A DNA stretch of 64,000 nt from JACVRW01 sp963819115 (GCA_963819115.1 CAWFUR010000011.1:620001-684000); one strand, 5' to 3'. Shown: positions 1 through 7,553, numbered from the stretch's first letter. The notes: generated from the sequence alone by a model not told the origin. Program-made: numbers and translations.

Positions 1-1
1 G

Positions 2-580
2 CTCGGCCTCGGCGCCGCGGTCAAGCTCTCGCCCGTTGCTCTGCTGCCGCTGGTGGCCGCCGGCGGCGCCTGGAACGGGCGCCGGGCGGTCCGCGTCGCG
101 GGTGCCTTCACGGCTGTGGTGGCCGTGGCATTCCTGGCCTTCGTGCCCGACGGCGGCGTCCGTGAGCTGTGGGATGCCACCGTGGGGTTCCAGCTCGAGC
201 GGCGCTCGCTCCACAGCGTCTGGGGCCAGCACCCCGGCCTCGTGCCGCTGCAGACCGCTCTCAAAGCCGGGGTCATCTGCCTGGCGCTCGGGCTGGCGTT
301 CGTGCCGCGCCGCCGTGACCTCCCCCAGGTTGCCGCGCTGTCCGCGGCCGTGCTCCTCGGGCTTCAGCTCGTGCTCCAGTACTGGACCTGGGTCTACGTC
401 GGCTGGTTCGCGCCCCTGCTGATCGTGGCCCTGGCCGTGCGCGAGGACCGTGTGCCGGTGGGCGAGGAGGCCGCCGAGTCGTGGCCCGTGGCGGGCGCTC
501 TCCTAGGAGGAGCACAGCCCGGGCGCTGGCCGGGCGAGCACCGGACTCCGGTTTACCCTTCGAGGACTGCGCCCCCGTAG
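2..580 (+). CDS. GT-C type membrane glycosyltransferase (GT87/DUF2029-like), C-terminal part
   Basis: The gene enters from the left edge of the window, so its N-terminus and true start are not visible. The remaining ~192 residues are hydrophobic with about four membrane segments. They begin with a K-L-S-P motif followed by a membrane helix, and contain an S-V-W-G-Q-H stretch after a conserved E-R pair, as in polyprenyl-phosphate-dependent mannosyltransferases of the GT87/DUF2029 family. Such enzymes move a sugar from a lipid carrier to an extracytoplasmic acceptor; donor and acceptor cannot be read here. The hydrophilic tail looks poorly conserved. Its stop codon (578-580) lies inside the acceptor stem of the downstream tRNA-Arg, so the reading frame overlaps the tRNA by 10 bases. 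The family call is moderately sure. Confidence 0.7.
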   Translation, partial: LGLGAAVKLSPVALLPLVAAGGAWNGRRAVRVAGAFTAVVAVAFLAFVPDGGVRELWDATVGFQLERRSLHSVWGQHPGLVPLQTALKAGVICLALGLAFVPRRRDLPQVAALSAAVLLGLQLVLQYWTWVYVGWFAPLLIVALAVREDRVPVGEEAAESWPVAGALLGGAQPGRWPGEHRTPVYPSRTAPP

Positions 581-644
581 CTCAGCTGGATAGAGCGGCT
601 GCCTTCTAAGCAGCGGGCCGGTGGTTCGAGTCCACCCGGGGGCA
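571..644 (+). tRNA. tRNA-Arg (anticodon TCT)
   Basis: A complete cloverleaf can be drawn. The 7-bp acceptor stem gcccccg pairs perfectly with cgggggc (637-643), with discriminator A644. The anticodon loop cttctaa carries TCT at 605-607, which reads AGA. The T-arm contains the standard ggttcgag element. CCA is not encoded. The last 15 bases of the tRNA plus two downstream bases are repeated at 7480-7496, marking this gene as a probable integration site. Confidence 0.95.
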
Positions 645-646
645 TT
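630..646 (+). repeat. attL-like copy of 17-bp direct repeat (tRNA-Arg 3' end)
   Basis: The 17 bases gtccacccgggggcatt cover the 3' side of the T-arm and acceptor stem of tRNA-Arg plus two further bases. They recur exactly and in the same orientation at 7480-7496. A tRNA 3'-end duplicated several kilobases downstream is the classical footprint of site-specific integration. The inference rests on the repeat alone, since no integrase gene lies in the interval. Confidence 0.75.
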
Positions 647-832
647 GCGTCGATCTCCCTGATCCCGCCCAGGCATTTCTCCGAGCCTTCGACCAGATCA
701 ACTCGTCCGCCGCGGGAAGGCCGGCCAACGTGCTGAACCACGACGTGCTGGAACACCTCAGACAAGCACCCTGACAAGCTGCCGCGAGCGCGAGTGCACC
801 CAGCCCGCAGTTCAGCCACCGCGATCACGGTA
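647..832 (+). other. Left end of the island; possible gene remnant
   Basis: This 186-base stretch lies between tRNA-Arg and the response regulator. An open frame at 649-774 encodes about 41 residues ending in D-V-L-E-H-L-R-Q-A-P before a TGA. It has no obvious start codon and looks like the C-terminal end of a protein. I cannot assign it to a family; an integrase remnant would fit the position, but no catalytic tyrosine motif is visible. Confidence 0.25.
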
Positions 833-1522
833 ATGAGCTCTTCGTACCATCAGACCGTGGCCTTGATCCTTCTTGCGGAAGACGACGAGGGCATTCGAGT
901 GCCGCTCGTCCGGGCGCTGGAGCGCGAAGGCCACGAGGTCGAGGCCGTGGCCACCGGCAGCGACGCCATCTCCGCAGCGGTCGATCGCGCACATGACCTC
1001 CTGGTGCTCGACATCGGGCTTCCGGGGATGGACGGCCTCGAAGTCTGCCAACGCGTCCGGGAGTGGCGCCCGGCGGTGCCGATCGTCTTCCTCACCGCGC
1101 AGAGCGGCGAGACGGACGCCGTGAGCGGCCTCGATGCGGGCGCCGACGACTACATCACCAAGCCGTTTCGCCTTGCCGAGTTGCTGGCCCGCGTGCGCGC
1201 GCAGCTGCGGAGCACCACGGCGGCGCGGTTCCAAGCCGCCGACGTGAGCGTCGATCTCGCGGCTCGTAAGGCGTGGCGCGGCGAAGAGGAGCTCGAGCTC
1301 TCGCCGAAGGAGTTCGATCTGCTTGCCCTGCTGGTTCGCGAGGCGGGCCGTGTCGTGACGCGCGAGCGGATCATGGCCGAGGTATGGGACGAGAACTGGT
1401 TCGGGTCGACCAAGACGCTCGACATGCATGTTTCCTGGCTGCGGCGGAAGCTCGGTGAGGACGCCGATGCTCCGCGCCGGCTCGTGACGGTGCGTGGCGT
1501 AGGCATGCGCTTTGAGCCCTGA
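833..1522 (+). CDS. OmpR/PhoB-family response regulator
   Basis: This is a two-domain transcription factor activated by phosphorylation from the kinase encoded 9 bases downstream. From the ATG at 833 the receiver domain shows the acidic pair D17-D18, the phosphoacceptor D60 (in V-L-D-I-G-L-P) and the conserved K110 (in Y-I-T-K-P-F). The C-terminal half is a winged helix with the typical L-S-P-K-E-F-D-L-L and R-G-V-G-M-R-F motifs. A GTG at 857, directly before the first beta strand, is an equally plausible start; neither has a strong Shine-Dalgarno sequence. The pair faces the redox operon and is the obvious candidate to control it, but this is inferred from position. Confidence 0.9.
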   Translation: MSSSYHQTVALILLAEDDEGIRVPLVRALEREGHEVEAVATGSDAISAAVDRAHDLLVLDIGLPGMDGLEVCQRVREWRPAVPIVFLTAQSGETDAVSGLDAGADDYITKPFRLAELLARVRAQLRSTTAARFQAADVSVDLAARKAWRGEEELELSPKEFDLLALLVREAGRVVTRERIMAEVWDENWFGSTKTLDMHVSWLRRKLGEDADAPRRLVTVRGVGMRFEP

Positions 1523-1531
1523 GGCCTCGTC

Positions 1532-2767
1532 GTGCGCCGCCGACTGATCCTTTCGACGGCTCTGATTGCGCTGGCTTCGGTCATCGTGTTGGGGGTCCCC
1601 CTCGGGGCGGTCGAGGCAGCGCGCCTCAGGCAGGACTCCACCGGGCGGCTCGAGCGCGAGGCAGATGCCGCTGCGGGTGCCGTCGATGATCGCCTTGAGC
1701 GCCGGGAGAGGATCACCCCGGATCTGCTGCGTCGCTTCGTGCGGGCGTCACATCGCATCACGGTCACCACAGGTAGCGGCCAGAACATCTCGACGGGCCT
1801 CCCCCTGGATGGCCGGGTCCTGGTCGCACGGGCGGGGTCGGCTTCTGGCGGGTCGGTCATCGCCGAGGAACCGAAGGCTGAGCTCGACGCCCGCGTCCAC
1901 CATGCGTGGCTGCTGATCGTGGCGCTGAGTCTCGGCGGCGTGCTAACCGCGGTCGCACTGTCCGCCGTGCAGGCCCGCCGGCTCGCCCGGCCTCTCGAGG
2001 CGATCGCTCGTCGCTCGGCTCGACTGGGTGACGGCGACTTCTCGGTGCGGATGGGGCACTTCGGAGTGCCCGAGATCGACGCGATTGCTCAGGGACTCGA
2101 CATGAGCGCCGCGCGCATCGCACAGCTCGTTGCGCGCGAGCGCGAGTTTTCGGCGAACGTGTCCCACCAGCTCAGAACTCCTCTGACGGCGCTGCGGCTG
2201 CGGATCGAGGAGGCGGGAGAGGAATCCGATCCCAAGGGGCGTCGGCGCGAGCTCGGCGCCGCCCTGGCGGAAGCCGACCGGCTCGAAGCGACGATTGGCG
2301 ACCTGCTCGTCCATGCACGTCAAGCGAGTGCAGGCAGAGCGATTGACATCAACCTGGGAAGCGTCGCCTACGAACACGCGGAGACCTGGAGGCGTGTGTT
2401 CGCTCGCTCTGGGCGTGCGATCCAGGTCGCCGCCGCCAAGAACGTGCTCGCCCGCGCCTCACGCGGAATGGTCGGTCAGGTGCTCGACGTCCTGCTCGAC
2501 AACGCGCTTCGCCATGGCGCTGGGGATGCGCGAATTGAGGTGAGCGCCGAGGGCCGCGCCGCGTGCATCGCGGTAGTGGACGCCGGTCCTGGCATCCAGA
2601 AGTCCGACCACGACCACATCTTTGAGCGCGGCGCTTCACGCACCGGCGGGACCGGTATCGGGCTACATCTCGCCCGTGCGCTCGCCCAGGCGGACCGTGG
2701 CAGCCTCAGGGTCGCCGCGGGAGCCCCGACGCGTTTCGAGCTTCGCCTGCCACTGCTCGACGCATGA
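1532..2767 (+). CDS. Sensor histidine kinase (HAMP-HisKA-HATPase)
   Basis: This 411-residue membrane kinase is the partner of the preceding response regulator. A first membrane helix (about residues 5-28) and a second near residues 128-148 enclose a short extracytoplasmic sensor region of ~100 residues. A HAMP-like linker follows, then the H-box with H212 in V-S-H-Q-L-R-T-P. The ATPase domain has an N-box (D-N-A-L-R-H) and G-boxes D-A-G-P-G-I and G-T-G-I-G-L. The GTG start at 1532 is chosen because it directly precedes the first membrane helix. The gene ends 11 bases from the convergently oriented ferredoxin gene, so the kinase pair and redox operon meet tail to tail. The signal sensed is unknown; a redox cue is a guess from context. 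Confidence 0.9.
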   Translation: MRRRLILSTALIALASVIVLGVPLGAVEAARLRQDSTGRLEREADAAAGAVDDRLERRERITPDLLRRFVRASHRITVTTGSGQNISTGLPLDGRVLVARAGSASGGSVIAEEPKAELDARVHHAWLLIVALSLGGVLTAVALSAVQARRLARPLEAIARRSARLGDGDFSVRMGHFGVPEIDAIAQGLDMSAARIAQLVAREREFSANVSHQLRTPLTALRLRIEEAGEESDPKGRRRELGAALAEADRLEATIGDLLVHARQASAGRAIDINLGSVAYEHAETWRRVFARSGRAIQVAAAKNVLARASRGMVGQVLDVLLDNALRHGAGDARIEVSAEGRAACIAVVDAGPGIQKSDHDHIFERGASRTGGTGIGLHLARALAQADRGSLRVAAGAPTRFELRLPLLDA

Positions 2768-2778
2768 ACATCTGCGGG

Positions 2779-2991
2779 TCAGCTCTGGGTGCGCTCAGCG
2801 GCCACGACGAGCGCGAGCTTCGGGCATGCCTCAGCGGCCCGGCGGGCGTGGACGAGAAGCTCATACGGGATTGGCCCGCGATTGATGATCGGGTATCCCC
2901 AGTCGTCGAGTTCGATCCACTCCGGGAACAGCTCGGCGCAGATCCCGTGGCCGGTGCAGGCGATCGGGTCCACACGGAGGTGCGCGCTCAT
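2779..2991 (-). CDS. 3Fe-4S-type ferredoxin
   Basis: A 70-residue ferredoxin for single-electron transfer. The cluster motif is C-T-G-H-G-I-C near residues 12-18 with a further C-P at residue 56. The second cysteine of a 4Fe-4S motif is replaced by His, as in the [3Fe-4S] ferredoxins that often partner actinobacterial P450s. Its ATG overlaps the stop of the NuoF-like gene by four bases (ATGA), so the two proteins are probably made in step. It is the last gene of the six-gene redox operon. The natural reading is that it passes electrons to or from the NuoF-like flavoprotein in the cytoplasm. Confidence 0.88.
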   Translation of the reverse strand: MSAHLRVDPIACTGHGICAELFPEWIELDDWGYPIINRGPIPYELLVHARRAAEACPKLALVVAAERTQS

Positions 2992-4235
2992 GCCGCAGCC
3001 CTTCGTGCGGCCGGTGCCACCGCAAGCGTGGTGGGCCGACTGCACGCCTCGCATGGGCCGTGCGCGACGTGGTCGGAGACCTCGTCGGCGAACACACGAA
3101 GACCGTTGGACAGGAAGCGGACCGCGCCGTCGGGAAGGTGGCACGCACCCCTCCCTCTCACGTCCCTGCACCAGCGCTCGAGCCGCCGATGGCAGTCTGG
3201 CGGTGCCTGGCCGGCGGCCATCGCGGACACCAGGCGGGCGAGCGCCGGCAGGCCGTTGCTGCAGGGCCCGCACTGGTGCGCGCTTTCCTCGGCAAGCCAG
3301 GACATCGTCCGGGCGAGTTCCTGGGCAGGACACGCCGACTCGCCCACAGCGACGATGACCCCGGCCGCGAGGCTGCCACCATGGCCGGCGAGGCTCTGGT
3401 CGTCCAGTCTCACCTCAGCGATCCGGTCACCCGAGAGCCAGGTGCCGTGGAAGCCGCCGACGAGCACCGCTCGCAGCGGTTCGGTGAGCGCACCGGCCGC
3501 GTCCAAGGTCTCCTCCAGCGCGGCGCCGCAGGCGATCTCCTGTACGCCTGGGATCGCGACCGCCCCGCAGACGGTGACCAGCGCCGAACCGGGGTGATCA
3601 TCGGTACCGAGCTGACGAAACCAGGCGGCCCCGTAACGATCGATCAGCGCCAGATGGGCCAGTGTCTCGGGGTTCAGCACAAGGGTGGGACGACGCCGCA
3701 GGCCACGTTCGAACGGAAGCGGTGGTGCCGACCTGGGCTTGAGGGGGCCGCCCTCGAGGTGGCGGATGAGCGCGCTCTCCTGGCCGGCCAGGTAGGCGAC
3801 TGCCACGCCCGTCACCGTGACCCGCCGGCCCAGACCTCGATCGCTCACTGAGCGGCTCATGGCGTCCCAGGCGGCCGAGGCGTCGTTCCGTACTGCCACC
3901 ACCACGTTGTTGGCATCGACGGCAGCAGCAGCGGCCAGCGCGCCGTCGAGTACCAGGTGGGGAGCGCACTCCAGTAGAACGCGGTCCTTGAGGCTCATAG
4001 GCTCTCCCTCGGCAGCGTTGACGAGCACCGTGCGGGGGCCGCGCTGCCGCGCGACGCTGCGCAGCTTGACCGCGGTCGGGAAGGACGCGCCGCCGCGGCC
4101 CCGCAGCCCCGCTAGGGCGGCGTCCTCGACGAGGTCGGCGCCGCGGTTCGGCGCGGGCCCATGGGTCGCCTCATGCTCGGCCAGTGCGACCGTGGCACCC
4201 GTTTCCAGGCCGGCGAGCAACCGCGGGAGCCTCAT
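2988..4235 (-). CDS. NuoF-like NAD(H)/FMN iron-sulfur oxidoreductase subunit
   Basis: This 415-residue protein resembles the 51-kDa NADH-binding subunit of complex I. The N-terminus has the FMN/NADH glycine loop G-L-R-G-R-G-G-A-S-F-P-T, followed by N-A-A-E-G-E-P and K-D-R. An SLBB-like region follows, and the C-terminus carries an iron-sulfur motif. In standard NuoF the cluster begins with three cysteines (S-C-x-x-C-x-x-C); here the first position is Ala (E-S-A-H-Q-C-G-P-C), with a later Cys in G-A-C-H-L and two more in P-C-E-A-C. The cluster may therefore be altered or use another ligand. It overlaps both neighbours by four bases. It probably exchanges electrons between NAD(P)H and the adjacent ferredoxin or haem protein; direction is unknown. 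Confidence 0.82.
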   Translation of the reverse strand: MRLPRLLAGLETGATVALAEHEATHGPAPNRGADLVEDAALAGLRGRGGASFPTAVKLRSVARQRGPRTVLVNAAEGEPMSLKDRVLLECAPHLVLDGALAAAAAVDANNVVVAVRNDASAAWDAMSRSVSDRGLGRRVTVTGVAVAYLAGQESALIRHLEGGPLKPRSAPPLPFERGLRRRPTLVLNPETLAHLALIDRYGAAWFRQLGTDDHPGSALVTVCGAVAIPGVQEIACGAALEETLDAAGALTEPLRAVLVGGFHGTWLSGDRIAEVRLDDQSLAGHGGSLAAGVIVAVGESACPAQELARTMSWLAEESAHQCGPCSNGLPALARLVSAMAAGQAPPDCHRRLERWCRDVRGRGACHLPDGAVRFLSNGLRVFADEVSDHVAHGPCEACSRPTTLAVAPAARRAAA

Positions 4236-5329
4236 GCTCCGGCTCTCTGAACCGGCGTGGCATGGACCTGCCCACCAACGGTGCTTTGGCCCAGGGACAA
4301 TTCGATCGTCAGCCGCACAGCACGGCCGTCGGGCGACCCCACCAGGGCACGCACCTGCGAGTTCTGCAGGAACTCGATGCGCCCTTGGTAGCGCGTGGGA
4401 TCAGCTAGAGGGCCAAGGGTCACGGCACTGCGATCCATGCGCAGCCCGCCGTCGGGAAGAGCCTGTCCTCCGAGCCGGATGCGCAGCATGCCGGCCGCCC
4501 CGCCGTGTAGCCGCATCGGTAGGTCGACCACGGCCACGCCGCCCTCGCTCACGCCATTGTGGATCGTCCCGGCGAGGGTGGCGGTGAACGGCTTGGCCAG
4601 CGCATCGACCGCCGCGGGCCGGATCTGGGTGACCGCCGATTTCGGAGAGAAGGCCGCGAGGACGGCGGCGGGTGTTCCGGCCCGGCGTGCCCAATCTCCG
4701 GCCAATGGGCCCTGGGCCAGCCAGAAAGCGAGCCCGATGCTGGAGAGCACCGTGATGGCCACCATGCCAGCCCGCATAGTAGGACGCGTCCCCGCTGCCG
4801 CCAGCCGGCTTCCGACCGCAACCACGACGGCGCCGACGCACGCCAGCGTGAGTGCCAGCATCCACCCAGTCTTGGTGTCCGATCCGCTGCCCAGCCCGTG
4901 CAGCACGGCGATCGGCCAGCACGAGTAGGCCGCCCAGTGCAGTCCCCGCCAGACGCGATAGCCGAGTTGTCGGCGCATGACGCTGGTCAACGCCAACGCC
5001 ACGAGGATGTCTGAGCTGAGCGTCCCAAGCCCTATCCACAGCGGCCGGTAATCGGTCACGAACGGGACGCCTGCGTTCAGAACGCCGATCCTCGGGAAGG
5101 GGTCAAGCAGGGTCGTGGCGATGTGGACCGTCAGCATCACGAGAGCGAGCAGTGAGATCGTCCGGTGTAGAGCGGCGATCGCAAAGCGCGGGGCGCCCAC
5201 CGGCTGCCAGCGCCGGACCTCTCCGATCCCGAGGACCACGCTGGCGGTCAGGAGGACGAGCGTCATCGCTCCGGCGCCGCGCGTGGCGTACCAGAGCGCC
5301 GAGGGGCCATGGGTTCCCGTGGCGATCAT
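4232..5329 (-). CDS. Ferric-reductase-like haem b membrane protein with extracytoplasmic tail
   Basis: The N-terminal ~210 residues form about six membrane helices of the ferric reductase-like transmembrane type. Candidate haem-ligand histidines include A-L-H-R-T, T-V-H-I-A, G-L-H-W and V-L-H-G. The C-terminal ~150 residues are soluble and beta-rich, with an F-T-A-T-L-A-G-T-I motif at their start; I do not recognise this domain. It has no FAD/NAD-binding reductase module, so electrons must come from elsewhere. The NuoF-like protein, whose start it overlaps by four bases, is a natural candidate. Function as a transmembrane electron conduit is inferred from fold and operon. Confidence 0.75.
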   Translation of the reverse strand: MIATGTHGPSALWYATRGAGAMTLVLLTASVVLGIGEVRRWQPVGAPRFAIAALHRTISLLALVMLTVHIATTLLDPFPRIGVLNAGVPFVTDYRPLWIGLGTLSSDILVALALTSVMRRQLGYRVWRGLHWAAYSCWPIAVLHGLGSGSDTKTGWMLALTLACVGAVVVAVGSRLAAAGTRPTMRAGMVAITVLSSIGLAFWLAQGPLAGDWARRAGTPAAVLAAFSPKSAVTQIRPAAVDALAKPFTATLAGTIHNGVSEGGVAVVDLPMRLHGGAAGMLRIRLGGQALPDGGLRMDRSAVTLGPLADPTRYQGRIEFLQNSQVRALVGSPDGRAVRLTIELSLGQSTVGGQVHATPVQRAGA

Positions 5330-6246
5330 GCCGCCACGAGCTCTTCGGGCCAGCTCGCCACGGTGAGCACCTCGCCTTCACGATCGACGAGGCGCGCCGG
5401 CATGCCACGCTCTTCGAGCCACCTCGGGGCGTCGTCTCCGCGCACGATCGCCGCCGTGCTGGCGGTGTTGGCGTCCACGGAGCTGCCGGCGGCGACGCTG
5501 ACCGTCCGCCAGCGCGACTCTGCGGGCCGGCCGGTCTGCGGGTCGATGATGTGGTGGCTCGCCAGGCCCCAGCGGCGAACCGTGGTGCTCGATGTGGCCA
5601 GGCCGCCCGAGTCGATCGTCAGCGATTGGCCGGGGGCGTTGGGCAGTGCCCGGTGGTCGTCGGTGACACGCACCGGCCAGCCCCCCGGTGGCGGCGAGCC
5701 GGCCACGGCGATGTCGCCACCGAGGTTGACCAGGACGCCGCTGCCGCCCGCCGCCTCGGCGGCGGCCGTCGCCGCCCGGTCCGCTGCCAGGGCCTTCGCC
5801 GTGGCGCCGAGATCAAGTCGTACGCCCCGGGGGATCGTCACGCGCCGTCGTGCGCGATCGACCGAGATGCTGCGCCAGCCGAGCACGCGCCTGGCCGATA
5901 AGGGGCGGGCGGGCTCCTGCAGCCCCAGCGAGAAGTCCCGGTCATAGCCGAGCAGGAACAGCGCCTCGCCGATCGTCGGATCCACCGCGCCGTCGGTCAA
6001 CTCGGCGGCTCGCAGCGCGGCGAGGATGGCCTCGAACAGCAGGGGGCCTACCGACGTGGGCCGACCCGCCATCGCGTTGAGGTGCGAAAGATCCGAGTCC
6101 TCGCGGAATCGGCTGCACGAGAGGTCGATGTGGGCGAGCTCAAGCTCGACTTCGACGCGTGCGGGCCCAAGTGCGTGCGCCTCGCAGACCGCCACGCTTG
6201 CGGTGGTGCCGAGTGCGGTCCACCGCGACGTTGGGAGCCCGGTCAC
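5326..6246 (-). CDS. apbE: ApbE-family FAD:protein FMN transferase
   Basis: This 306-residue enzyme belongs to the ApbE family, which attaches FMN covalently to Thr/Ser of extracytoplasmic redox proteins. Diagnostic motifs are present in order: L-D-L-G-A-T-A-K-A-L-A near the middle, G-V-L-V-N-L-G-G-D-I, H-H-I-I-D-P-x-T-G-R-P, and V-D-A-N-T-A-S-T near the C-terminus, which contributes to the metal site. No signal peptide or lipobox is obvious, unlike many ApbE proteins. Starts and stops overlap both neighbours by four bases. No neighbour shows a clear (S/T)-G-A-(T/S) flavinylation motif, so its target is unknown. Confidence 0.9.
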   Translation of the reverse strand: MTGLPTSRWTALGTTASVAVCEAHALGPARVEVELELAHIDLSCSRFREDSDLSHLNAMAGRPTSVGPLLFEAILAALRAAELTDGAVDPTIGEALFLLGYDRDFSLGLQEPARPLSARRVLGWRSISVDRARRRVTIPRGVRLDLGATAKALAADRAATAAAEAAGGSGVLVNLGGDIAVAGSPPPGGWPVRVTDDHRALPNAPGQSLTIDSGGLATSSTTVRRWGLASHHIIDPQTGRPAESRWRTVSVAAGSSVDANTASTAAIVRGDDAPRWLEERGMPARLVDREGEVLTVASWPEELVAA

Positions 6247-6569
6247 GAGCCGCCGGAAGTCTGTTGCGGCACCTGTTCGGTGGGTGGCGCAGCGGGTGGC
6301 TGCGCCGGCGGTTGGAGCGGGGCGGGCGCTCCCGAGATCTCCGGGACGTCCTGGGGTGGAGGGACTTTCAGGCGAGTGACCGGCCCGGCGCCACGGACCG
6401 GGCTCGCCGCCTTCGCCTCGCCGTCATGACCTTTGAACGCATGCGCCGCTACGACAGAGAGTCCCGCAGTCACGACGGCTGCCCCCAGAACCGTCACCCA
6501 GGTAACGAGCTGGACGGTTCTGACCGAGCGATCGCGCGCGGCCGGATCTAACGGGGGCGTGGCCGGCAT
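6243..6569 (-). CDS. Small single-pass membrane protein with Pro-rich tail
   Basis: A 108-residue protein with one membrane helix at about residues 20-42. The remaining extracytoplasmic tail is dominated by Pro, Ala and Gln. It contains the sequence P-E-I-S-G-A-P-A-P, which resembles the core of an ApbE target site but has Pro where the acceptor Thr/Ser should be. Its stop overlaps the ApbE start. I do not recognise a family. A role as anchor or spacer in the redox complex fits its position but is not shown. Confidence 0.6.
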   Translation of the reverse strand: MPATPPLDPAARDRSVRTVQLVTWVTVLGAAVVTAGLSVVAAHAFKGHDGEAKAASPVRGAGPVTRLKVPPPQDVPEISGAPAPLQPPAQPPAAPPTEQVPQQTSGGS

Positions 6570-6619
6570 CAGCGCCGTATGGTCGATGAAGGTTGGTCAA
6601 GGCTCGGCAAAGGATCCGC

Positions 6620-7246
6620 TCAGAACGAGTGGCCGCCATGCCAACCCGTAATCGACGACAGCACTGCCAGTGCCAAGGCGAACCCCCCGGCGATCGATCC
6701 GAGCAGCAGCACCAGGCGCAGCCGGGCGCCCGGGATCTCACGGCGCCCCGCCGATGTCCAGTCTGATGTCAAGGAGCGCCTGACCCGCGGCAGGTGTGCC
6801 ACGAAATGCACCGCGAACGTGGCGCCCCAGACGATGAAGCCGACCTTGTGGACTTGGAGGAGGAGCCCTGAGCGGTGACCGAGGATCAGGAGCGCGACAC
6901 CGGATGCAAAGACCACAAGGGTGGCCCCGACCAGGATGGGTGCGACTAGACGCAGCGGGAGAAGCGGAGGCCCTTTCGCGCGGTAGGCCGGAGCTCTCGT
7001 GTAATAGCGAGCGAACCGGTATCCCGTGCTGCTGAGCTTGACGAGCACCGGAGGGATCAGCACCAGCCCTATGAACATGTGCGGCCCGCGCAACCAGTCG
7101 AGATTCAGGATGGTCACCCCCTCGGCGACCAGCAGCAACGTGAGCACGACCGCGGCCGCGCTCGTCAACACCTCGTTGCCGGTGGCTCCGCCAAGACGTT
7201 CAGCGTGCCGCGTGATGCCCTGCTGACGGAGTTGCTTCGTAGTCAT
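6620..7246 (-). CDS. Cytochrome b561-like four-helix membrane protein
   Basis: First gene of the leftward redox operon, 208 residues. Four or more membrane helices are visible, with His residues at helix ends: G-P-H-M-F-I-G, L-Q-V-H-K-V-G-F and A-V-H-F-V-A-H. This pattern is typical of small di-haem b-type cytochromes (b561/DUF4405-like). The protein would shuttle electrons within the membrane next to the ferric-reductase-like protein. Haem binding is inferred from the His pattern only. Confidence 0.65.
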   Translation of the reverse strand: MTTKQLRQQGITRHAERLGGATGNEVLTSAAAVVLTLLLVAEGVTILNLDWLRGPHMFIGLVLIPPVLVKLSSTGYRFARYYTRAPAYRAKGPPLLPLRLVAPILVGATLVVFASGVALLILGHRSGLLLQVHKVGFIVWGATFAVHFVAHLPRVRRSLTSDWTSAGRREIPGARLRLVLLLGSIAGGFALALAVLSSITGWHGGHSF

Positions 7247-7479
7247 GGGTCGCCGAAGCTACGGGCCGGCCGGTCAAGACAATGCAAAGAAATTCAACGG
7301 GCAACTGCTGCTCGACGGCGAGGCGCGTCAACTCGACCCGCGAGTCGGAGTGGCGTTGGTTCGCCGGCGGCCGAGAAGCTAAGCGGCGGACTTGAGCGCT
7401 CTTCGACGCAGTTCGCGCTTGAGGGGGTCAAGTAGAAACCGCACAGTAGTCTCTAGCCTGGCTTGAGGGTTCAGTCTTC
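7247..7479 (-). promoter_or_regulatory. Upstream region of the redox operon
   Basis: This 233-base stretch has no gene and must hold the promoter of the redox operon, which reads left. On the minus strand a TTG triplet recurs every five bases (TTGCATTGTCTTGAC, 7274-7288), a weak direct-repeat pattern of the kind OmpR-type regulators bind. The motif is short and could be chance. Confidence 0.3.
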
Positions 7480-7496
7480 GTCCACCCGGGGGCATT
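7480..7496 (+). repeat. attR-like copy of 17-bp direct repeat
   Basis: An exact copy of bases 630-646 (tRNA-Arg 3' end plus two bases). The sequence before it (ggttcagtcttc) only vaguely resembles the T-loop, so no functional tRNA is rebuilt here. It marks the right boundary of the putative island. Confidence 0.75.
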
Positions 7497-7553
7497 TCCT
7501 ACCGAGACCCCTGCGGCGTCGCCCTATGCGCTTCGCACAAGGCAGGAGCGCGC

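Larger units (their letters stand above)
630..7496. mobile_element. Putative genomic island in tRNA-Arg carrying a redox operon and two-component system
   Basis: The segment between the two 17-bp tRNA-derived repeats is 6.9 kb long. It contains a coherent cargo: an OmpR-type regulator and sensor kinase reading right, and six coupled redox genes reading left. No integrase, transposase or relaxase reading frame was found. The element is therefore either a non-autonomous or decayed island, or one whose integrase was lost; a 42-codon open stretch of unknown origin (649-774) sits at its left end. Boundaries are inferred from the repeat. Confidence 0.6.

Noticed and set aside
6243..6569. S-G-A-P in the small Pro-rich protein as an ApbE flavinylation site
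   Set aside because: The acceptor position needs Thr or Ser and here is Pro; the spacing to the upstream Asp is also wrong.
7274..7288. TTG repeats upstream of the redox operon as a definite OmpR box
   Set aside because: The motif is too short to separate from chance; kept only as a weak note in the upstream-region entry.
630..7496. An integrase in the tRNA-Arg island
   Set aside because: No frame of suitable length shows the R-H-R-Y or serine recombinase motifs. The only unexplained open stretch is 42 codons (649-774).
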